Assembly (NCBI GenBank): GCA_030064835.1
Contig: JASJEE010000005.1
Location: 1 to 39,837 of the forward strand
Source: Microcoleaceae cyanobacterium MO_207.B10
GTDB taxonomy: Bacteria > Cyanobacteriota > Cyanobacteriia > Cyanobacteriales > Microcoleaceae
Length of the DNA: 39,837 nucleotides
Reading direction: 5' to 3'
This document shows, piece after piece, positions 34,196-39,837 of this stretch (positions are counted from its first letter, which is position 1; each line of letters opens with the position of its first letter). Made by a program: the position numbers and the translations under genes. The notes under the pieces are model-generated. The model was not told where the DNA came from. It made no database searches and saw only the letters and a list, made by a program, of their open reading frames with translations.

Positions 34196-34302
34196 TTACA
34201 GCGGTTTTCATTTCGGTAGATCATTCCAGGGATTTTACATCGAACGTTCCTACAGGGTTTTATTTATGGCGATTTGGTTCATAAATTGGAAAAGCGTTGT
34301 AA
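34196..34302. repeat. MITE-like element, TTACAGCGCTTTT family, copy C (inverted)
   Basis: It runs from TTACAGCGGTTTT to AAAAGCGTTGTAA and, read on the other strand, matches copies A and B (CGGTAGA, CCTACAGGGTTTT, TGGTTCAT in reverse orientation). Its length, 107 bp, is close to copy B. Confidence 0.7.
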
Positions 34303-34764
34303 TTTCTTAGTCAAAATATTTATGGAAAGGGTTGGAAGGAATCAAGTTTTCGATCGCTCATTATCCTGACATGATATAAGTTGCGGTTTTTGAAGATAAT
34401 TACGCAGTCTAAAATTATCGAACACCACGACATTGTTTGGTGGTGGTGCATAGTAATGGTAAACGAAGCACCGGGAGTGTGGGGAGATAGGGAGTGTCGA
34501 AGAAATTAAAAAATATATATCCTCACCATTACCATAGAGGACTAACCATCGTTTCAAGGTTACAGATTATTCGATAAACAACAGTAACTAATCAAGGTTG
34601 AAACAAATCGGATCAGAAAAGTTTTTTTTACATAATACATAATTGAAAGAATTTGAGATTCGCCTCTTGGTTTTTATTAACCTTCTGACTGTAGAATTTT
34701 GCCGTGTCTATCCTCCTGACTAATAAATCACTTTTGCTTCATAGAAAACAATCAGTTAAGTAGG

Positions 34765-34950
34765 TATAGCGTTTCCTAAACTAATGAGGTACACCTATCT
34801 TTAATTTCTATTCTATTTCCAGTCAACTTTTCCTAAAACCAAGGAATGGGCGTAGCGAACCCAGTATCAGAATTCCTATAGAAACAAATAATGTTCAGCT
34901 ACTACTAAAACCTATGATTTTTTTACTTCATTAGAATTGGAATTGCTATA
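34765..34950. repeat. MITE-like element, TATAGCGTTTCC family, copy A
   Basis: This segment starts TATAGCGTTTCC and ends GGAATTGCTATA, whose reverse complement is TATAGCAATTCC. It shares long blocks with 37555-37748: CTAATGAGGTACACCTATCT, AAACAAATAATGTTCA and CTACTA/CCTAAAACCTA. It contains no ORF. Confidence 0.72.
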
Positions 34951-35323
34951 GGCATAAATAAACGTAAAAAACAAAAATCTCAAAATCAAACTAGACGACT
35001 AGATTAAATCATATTTTCACAGCTTTTAATCTCCATCGCTATTTTACCCAGAATTACATTCACCTAGTTATTTGAAACTTGGTCAACTTTGACAGTGCCT
35101 CAAAATCATCTACAAAGCTGATAATTTATAAAGAATATTAACAGAGAGGTTAACTATATATTCTGATGTTATATATAATAATTTAAAGAACCCAAACTGT
35201 ACAAAATAGTGAAGTTTATTGAGCTAATATATTAAATGACTATTAAAATCAAATAGTTGAATTGCTGGCTTGGCCAACAAATACTCCCTATAGCATTCAT
35301 ACCCACTTTAACTCAGCCAAATT

Positions 35324-36832
35324 ATGAATCAAGAAAAAAACTCGATCTTGAGAGAAACTATATTAATTATCAATCATAATCCCAATAGTTTAAAGCGGTT
35401 AACTCATTTGTTGACTCTACAGGGATATAAGGTAAAAATTGCCATTAGTGGTAAAGAGGTTATTGAAACTATTCATCTTGATTTACCAGACCTAATTTTA
35501 CTAGAAATTAAAATGCCAGAAATGGATGGTTATCAAATCTGTGAATGTTTGAAAAAGAATCAACTTACTAGCAATATTCCTGTAATTTTTATCTCTGCTT
35601 TAGATGGGGTAATGGATAAAATTAAGGCTTTTTCTGTAGGTGGTGTAGATTATATCAGTAAACCATTTGAATTAATAGAGATTTTAGCTCGGATTGAAAA
35701 TCAATTACGTCTGCGATCGCTACAACAGCAACTACAACAACAAAATTCTAGATTACAACTATTATTAAATGCTACTCATGCTATTAGTGAAGCGTCTGAT
35801 TTTGAGTCAGCTTTAGAAGTGATTCTAGCAGAAATTTGCCAAACTATGAGTTGGGATTTTGGAGAAGCATGGGTTCCTAATCTAGAGGGTACAATGCTAA
35901 AATTTACTAGAGGTTGGTATGCTAGTAATAGTAAAAATGGTAAATTACCACCTACTTTAAAGTTTCGACAACTGCATCAAGTTATTACTTTTAGGGAGCA
36001 ATCAGGTTTGCTAGAAAGATTATGGAATTCTCAGCAAGCAGAATGGGTGGAAGATATTTCTCAGGAAAAAGATTCTATTTGTATATCTTCTCAAATGGCT
36101 AAAGAATTTGGTATTAAAGGTGCTTTAGGAATTCCTATTATTGAAGAAAACCAAGTTTTAACTATTTTAGTATTTGCCGACCGTGATTCTAGAAAACCAG
36201 GCAAAAATTCAATGGAGTTGGTTAATGCAGTGGCTACTCAGTTAGGTGGTTTTATTCAGCGCAAAAAAGCCGAGCTGGCTCTGAAAAAAGCACACCAAGA
36301 TTTAAAGATTATGGCTAGTTTAGATAGCTTAACTTTAGTTGCTAATCGAGGTAAATTTGATGAATATTTTCAACAACAGTGGGAGCAACTTAGACTAAAA
36401 AAACAGCATTTATCTTTGATTCTTGGTGATGTGGATTATTTCAAAAATTATAATGATTATTATGGGCATCCAGAAGGAGATAGTTGTCTCAAAAAAGTGG
36501 CGCAGGCTATTAGTAAATTTGCTTCATTACCTACCGATTTAGTAGCTCGTTATGGAGGGGAAGAGTTTGCAATTTTATTGCCAAATACAACTCTAGAAGA
36601 AGCTTTAAAAAAGGCAGAGTTAATTAGAAGGGAAGTCAAAAATCTGAAAATACCTCACCCCTGCTCGCAAGTTAGCTCTTATATAACTCTAAGTTTAGGG
36701 GTAGGGAATGTAATTCCTAGTTTAGATTTGTCTCCTGAGATATTCTTAATAAGCACTGATAAAGCACTTTATCAAGCCAAAAAACAGGGGCGTGATTGTA
36801 TTGTTGCCCAAGTCAAAAAATCTATTTGTTAA
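35324..36832 (+). CDS. Diguanylate cyclase with degenerate receiver and GAF domains
   Basis: A 502-residue REC-GAF-GGDEF protein. The GGDEF domain (about 330-500) has DSLTLVANRGKFDEYF, LGDVDYFKNYNDYYGH and the active-site GGEEF (411-415), so c-di-GMP synthesis from GTP is expected. The inhibitory I-site RxxD is LPTD (402-405), so product feedback should be lost. In the receiver (about 10-125) the phospho-acceptor Asp is Glu61 (DLILLEIKMPEMDGY) and the usual acidic pair is Asn17-His18 (IINHNPNS), while Ser91 and Lys113 remain. It cannot be phosphorylated normally and may be locked in an active-like state. The GAF domain (about 145-315) may bind a small ligand. The gene stands alone. Confidence 0.92.
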   Translation: MNQEKNSILRETILIINHNPNSLKRLTHLLTLQGYKVKIAISGKEVIETIHLDLPDLILLEIKMPEMDGYQICECLKKNQLTSNIPVIFISALDGVMDKIKAFSVGGVDYISKPFELIEILARIENQLRLRSLQQQLQQQNSRLQLLLNATHAISEASDFESALEVILAEICQTMSWDFGEAWVPNLEGTMLKFTRGWYASNSKNGKLPPTLKFRQLHQVITFREQSGLLERLWNSQQAEWVEDISQEKDSICISSQMAKEFGIKGALGIPIIEENQVLTILVFADRDSRKPGKNSMELVNAVATQLGGFIQRKKAELALKKAHQDLKIMASLDSLTLVANRGKFDEYFQQQWEQLRLKKQHLSLILGDVDYFKNYNDYYGHPEGDSCLKKVAQAISKFASLPTDLVARYGGEEFAILLPNTTLEEALKKAELIRREVKNLKIPHPCSQVSSYITLSLGVGNVIPSLDLSPEIFLISTDKALYQAKKQGRDCIVAQVKKSIC

Positions 36833-36852
36833 TTCTATTTTTAGATTACATT

Positions 36853-37023
36853 TATAGCAATCACCGAATCAGATGTGAGAATTGAGCTGTTGTTTAAAAA
36901 TGTAGAATATAGCAGTTATCATATTCATTTTTAGAAATTTTTTGCTGATTCTCTATTCCCTATTCCCTATTCCCTATTCCCTAAAAGTGTCTGATATCTC
37001 ACAACTTAAATCATATTGCTATA
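36853..37023. repeat. Inverted-end repeat TATAGCAAT with ATTCCCT heptamers
   Basis: TATAGCAATCA at the left and TCATATTGCTATA at the right form imperfect inverted ends. The interior contains four to five tandem ATTCCCT heptamers (36949-36982). It lies just downstream of the cyclase gene and abuts the element at 37035. It could be another member of the TATAGC-ended family. Confidence 0.5.
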
Positions 37024-37034
37024 GATGATATTTA

Positions 37035-37172
37035 TTACAGCGCTTTTCACCCAAGTAGACTACAAGTTCAACCTTCTTGGGATTTGCTCTCCTCATTTCA
37101 CCTAACACCTAATACCTACCACCTACCACCTAGATTTTTAACTGTGGTTTACTCATATAAAAACTGCTGTAA
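37035..37172. repeat. MITE-like element, second family, copy B
   Basis: It runs from TTACAGCGCTTTTCACCC to AAAACTGCTGTAA, ending three bases before the stop codon of the small membrane-protein gene. It is strongly similar to 2345-2472 and includes tandem CACCTA(C/A) heptamers. Confidence 0.75.
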
Positions 37173-37175
37173 ACT

Positions 37176-37535
37176 TTAACGACTTGACCTGGTGTATATT
37201 TCTACTACAACTCCAATAAATGAACCAAATATACCACCGATAATTGCACCCCAAAAAGGAATCAGTAAGGGGCTAAAACAAATATAAAGCCCTTCTATAC
37301 CATCAGCACAGTTTAGAGGTTGAATTTTTTGATTAAAAATAATTATAAAAAGGACTGTACTTACTAAAGAAATCAACATTGCCACGTTGAAGATTCTCAT
37401 TGTACATTTATATTGGGTAATTAAGTTAGTAATAGCACCAACAATTGCACCAATAGTTCCGGCAATTACAATTCCTATACAAGCACTAAATAACGTCACA
37501 AACCAGACAAAAATTATGGGAACTATACTGCTCAT
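37176..37535 (-). CDS. Small multi-pass membrane protein, unknown function
   Basis: A 119-residue hydrophobic protein with about four membrane segments (roughly 5-20, 22-40, 48-70, 88-112). It has glycine-zipper-like runs in GTIGAIVGAI (about 28) and WGAIIGGIFGSFIG (about 94), which favour helix packing or oligomerisation. Two cysteines (ADGIEG flanked by NC and IC) lie in a probable loop. I recognise no family. A strong ribosome site (AAGGAGG, 5 bases before ATG) supports expression. It is flanked on both sides by MITE-like elements, which almost touch the stop and start. Confidence 0.65.
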   Translation of the reverse strand: MSSIVPIIFVWFVTLFSACIGIVIAGTIGAIVGAITNLITQYKCTMRIFNVAMLISLVSTVLFIIIFNQKIQPLNCADGIEGLYICFSPLLIPFWGAIIGGIFGSFIGVVVEIYTRSSR

Positions 37536-37554
37536 AAATCCTCCTTAAATTATT

Positions 37555-37748
37555 TATAGTGTTTCCCAGACTAATGAGGTACACCTATCTTTAAATTTAT
37601 ATTCTATTATATGTTAAGTATTCCTTAACACCAACGAATGAGCATACCTTACAAGTATAGGAATTGTTATAAACAAATAATGTTCACCTACTACCTACCA
37701 CCTAAAACCTACCCATGAGAATACTTAGTCAGTATGGGAATTGCTATA
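37555..37748. repeat. MITE-like element, TATAGCGTTTCC family, copy B
   Basis: It runs from TATAGTGTTTCCCAGACTAA to GGGAATTGCTATA and matches 34765-34950 over most of its length. It lies about 20 bases upstream of the small membrane-protein gene start, in what would be that gene's promoter region. Confidence 0.72.
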
Positions 37749-37881
37749 TATATATCGGCAAGTTAATCTGATATAGCTTAATCTTCATTTCAGTGAAAGT
37801 GCTATTATCTCTGATATTGCCTGTTCCTTAAAAATTTATACATAATACATAAACTTACAGAATACTATAAATCCCAAGTTT

Positions 37882-39318
37882 TCAAGTCCTCCAAAAAAGT
37901 TTTAATTTGCTAAAAATAGTTACAATTAACGCTACCAACAACGTATAAATAACTGCAACCAAAAATTTTTCCCATGATGTCTGACTTAGCTCGGTAATTT
38001 TTTCATGCAATCCAGTTAACTTTAATATAGGTAAGAGTAAATTAGCAAAACATACATAAGCGAGCATGGGATTTTGCCCATTATATATCAATACTTCTAA
38101 AACTTTTTTCTGTTGGAAATAATCCCTAACAATAGTTAGAAAAATCAACAAAAAAATTGACATTCCTGTGGTAATGAAAAAGTAACTTAGAGTAGCACTA
38201 TCTTTTTTTATACCACCTTGAAAAGGTTCAAATGCTAATCCTAATGCTAGCCAATAAACACCCCAACTATAAAACTTATTGAGCAGGTTTTCCATTTGAT
38301 TTGCTGGTTGCTGAAATATTAACCAACCAAAACTACATAAAACTGCACTCATTAAAGTTGTTTGTAAAATTAGTCTAGATTGTAACCCTGTTAGTAACAC
38401 TAAGTCAATACTAAGCATTAATACCACAATAATTAAAAAACGACTAGCTGGCCAAATTTTTGCTGTATAATTATCATTATTAGTTTCATAATTTTGCAAC
38501 CATTTTAAAATCAAATCCCCGATAAGAGTACCTGGAATTACAATAAATAAATACTTCAAATAATCAAAACTAAAAATCCAGGGTAAAGGGGATGTAAACC
38601 AAAAGTCTCTTACCCATCCCTGATCGGAAGCGGAAAATCTTAGCCCTAATAAAATAACTAATAACCCTAAACGCAACCACCAATTAGATTTGCTAAATAA
38701 CCAAATTATTGAGCCAAAAATAGCCATGTTGGTTAATATTATGAGGATAATATCACTCCGTTCTAAGGAAAATTTACTACCATCAGGGTATTTTAATCGA
38801 CTCAAAACTACAATACATAAACTCCAACCAGTTATAGTAATAAATTGATTCAAAAATTTTGGTACAAATTTTGGTAAACGGCTGTACATTAAAAATAATA
38901 TTACAAATCCCAATAAAGCTATCCACCACTTTTCAGAATTTTCCTCAATATTATTAATAATATGGGGTCGGAAATGTTGCAAAACAATAGCAAATGTGGC
39001 TAATAAAAATCCTCTTTTGAGGATGAATAAAAATATCTGAATTTCTCTCCACCCTTTACTAAAAAGTTGAGACAAAGCTAGGGGGATAGATACGCCTAAT
39101 GAAAATAAGAAAATAGGGAAAACAATATCGACCCAAGTTAATCCTGGAAGATTAGGATTAAAAACATAAGTTGGTGGTGCAATTTGGGCATGATACATCC
39201 AAGGGGGAAATGTACCATCACGAGGAATTAAACCTGATAATACCATCATTAAAATGGCAAAACCACGCAAAGCATCTAAAGCATCGGCACGTTTTATAGC
39301 GGTGGGTTGTATAGTCAT
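37882..39318 (-). CDS. DUF5009/HGSNAT-like multi-pass membrane protein
   Basis: A 478-residue polytopic membrane protein (10-12 segments) of the COG4299/DUF5009 family, related to eukaryotic heparan-alpha-glucosaminide N-acetyltransferase. Diagnostic parts are the N-terminal RADALDALRGFAILMMVLSG and LTWVDIVFPIFLFSLGVSIP. Family members are thought to transfer acetyl groups across the membrane to sugars; the substrate here is unknown. I chose ATG 39318, which starts MTIQPTAIKRADALDALRG as homologues do, over an upstream in-frame TTG at 39462 that would add 48 atypical residues. Neither start has a strong ribosome site. The gene is monocistronic. Confidence 0.85.
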   Translation of the reverse strand: MTIQPTAIKRADALDALRGFAILMMVLSGLIPRDGTFPPWMYHAQIAPPTYVFNPNLPGLTWVDIVFPIFLFSLGVSIPLALSQLFSKGWREIQIFLFILKRGFLLATFAIVLQHFRPHIINNIEENSEKWWIALLGFVILFLMYSRLPKFVPKFLNQFITITGWSLCIVVLSRLKYPDGSKFSLERSDIILIILTNMAIFGSIIWLFSKSNWWLRLGLLVILLGLRFSASDQGWVRDFWFTSPLPWIFSFDYLKYLFIVIPGTLIGDLILKWLQNYETNNDNYTAKIWPASRFLIIVVLMLSIDLVLLTGLQSRLILQTTLMSAVLCSFGWLIFQQPANQMENLLNKFYSWGVYWLALGLAFEPFQGGIKKDSATLSYFFITTGMSIFLLIFLTIVRDYFQQKKVLEVLIYNGQNPMLAYVCFANLLLPILKLTGLHEKITELSQTSWEKFLVAVIYTLLVALIVTIFSKLKLFWRT

Positions 39319-39507
39319 AATTAGGGTTTGCTGAAAAAATTGGTTGGTAGGGGTAGGACGCGGAGATGGGGGAAACAGGAGACGGTTTCTGTCATTGTAT
39401 GTGAAGAAATTTTCTGGAATTTCAGCAGCAAATTTTCCTATTTTGATGCCAATAAAAGCCAATAACTAGGAGATAAATTGAAGATAATCAGTTATCAGTT
39501 ATCAGTT

Positions 39508-39666
39508 AGAGACTGTTTGTAAAAGGAATATTAAATCCAGGCGTAGGCGTAGGGTGGGTTAAGCGCCAATAATTATGAATCCTAGTCAAAATTTAAGTTT
39601 CCGCACCCCACCCACCGAACATTAAGCACTCTGACCGCCTTAATCTTTGGTTTACAAACACTCTCT
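39508..39666. repeat. MITE-like element with 16-bp terminal inverted repeats
   Basis: AGAGACTGTTTGTAAA at the left and TTTACAAACACTCTCT at the right match in 15 of 16 positions as inverted repeats, enclosing ~125 bases. The interior holds GGCGTAGGCGTAGGGTGGG and, in opposite sense, CCGCACCCCACCCACC, which could pair as an inner stem. There is no ORF. Confidence 0.7.
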
Positions 39667-39837
39667 TAATAGTTAATGGTTAAGAGTTAAGAGTTAATAG
39701 TTAATAGTTAAGAGTTAATGGTTAAGAGTTAATGGTTAGGAGTTAATGGTTAGGAGTTAATGGTTAAGAGTTAATGGTTAAGAGTTAATGGTTAAGAGTT
39801 AATGGTTAAGAGTTAATGGTTAAGAGTTAATGGTTAA
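39667..39837. repeat. Heptamer-based tandem repeat (TTAATGG/TTAAGAG)
   Basis: This is a run of 7-base units, mostly alternating TTAATGG and TTAAGAG, giving a 14-bp higher period. Sporadic TTAGGAG and TTAATAG variants occur. It continues to the end of the window, so its true length is unknown. It is a classic cyanobacterial short tandem repeat locus. Confidence 0.85.

Larger units (their letters stand above)
33177..35323. other. 2.1-kb gene-poor region upstream of the giant gene and the cyclase
   Basis: Promoters for both divergent genes should lie here. I see no convincing ORF; the 71-codon frame at 34342-34557 has no recognisable features. Contents seen: a 14-bp tandem repeat AGCGACTGGAA(C/T)GG twice (33774-33801), a TTACAGC-family element (34196-34302) and a TATAGC-family element (34765-34950). 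The segment around 34030-34090 is G+C-richer than its surroundings and may be a gene remnant. Confidence 0.5.

Noticed and set aside
34342-34557. 71-codon minus-strand ORF
   Set aside because: It has no ribosome site or recognisable features and lies in a repeat-rich gap.
36949-36982. CRISPR-like short repeats
   Set aside because: The ATTCCCT units are contiguous heptamers without spacers, a short tandem repeat and not a CRISPR array. No cas gene is present in the window.
1-39837. Insertion sequence or prophage
   Set aside because: No transposase, integrase or phage structural ORF is present. The mobile-looking items are all non-autonomous small repeats plus one HNH protein.

Overview
The window comes from a filamentous-type cyanobacterium. 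The evidence is: many copies of the HIP1 octamer GCGATCGC (for example near 15376, 16427, 18257, 19093, 21064, 28145 and 35715), cyanobacterial and plastid gene families (ycf35, ycf46, COP23 proteins, an AarF/ABC1 kinase, dapL), low G+C, and intergenic DNA full of heptamer tandem repeats and small inverted-terminal-repeat elements. No transposase, integrase, phage structural gene or CRISPR array was seen, so this is chromosome-like DNA with many MITE-sized repeats.

Layout. Bases 1-5500 hold an ABC1/UbiB-like kinase (minus strand) bracketed by two copies of a ~190-bp repeat, a run of three abutting small repeats, a one-TM cyanobacterial hypothetical, leuD (leucine biosynthesis) behind a perfect 13-bp hairpin, and a TerB-like protein. 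Bases 6300-10210 hold a class I methyltransferase, an M61 peptidase with a PDZ domain, and a Crp/Fnr regulator. Bases 10350-12960 hold ycf35, ycf46 and a ribbon-helix-helix-like protein, all on the minus strand, with a clear terminator after ycf35. Bases 13568-19061 form a tight co-oriented five-gene cluster of exported proteins: two COP23 paralogues, then three trypsin-like serine proteases with intact His/Asp/Ser triads. Two of the proteases share an unusual conserved C-terminal tail. A convergent NADAR/YbiA-type gene follows.

Bases 19860-20960 (minus strand) are the most unusual part. They hold a small HNH protein, a divergent Met(CAT) tRNA, and Thr(TGT) and Arg(TCT) tRNAs whose bodies are nearly copies of each other. 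Next comes a ~210-base segment carrying rearranged, compact versions of universally conserved 23S rRNA pieces: an A-loop-like hairpin, the sarcin-ricin loop, and the GTPase-associated centre. Their order does not match 23S rRNA and no full rRNA gene surrounds them.

Bases 21556-22791 encode DapL (lysine biosynthesis). Bases 22902-33176 encode one 3424-residue extracellular-type protein with a DUF4347 N-terminus, two Calx-beta-like repeats, five ~352-residue units built on malectin domains, IPT/TIG domains and a glucose/sorbosone-dehydrogenase-like propeller. A 2.1-kb gene-poor stretch follows. Then come a diguanylate cyclase with a phospho-dead, phosphomimic-like receiver and no I-site, a small membrane protein, and a DUF5009/HGSNAT-like multi-pass acyltransferase-family protein. 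The window ends in a heptamer tandem repeat.

No single pathway unites the window. The COP23-protease cluster and the tRNA/rRNA-like array look like coherent systems worth following up.
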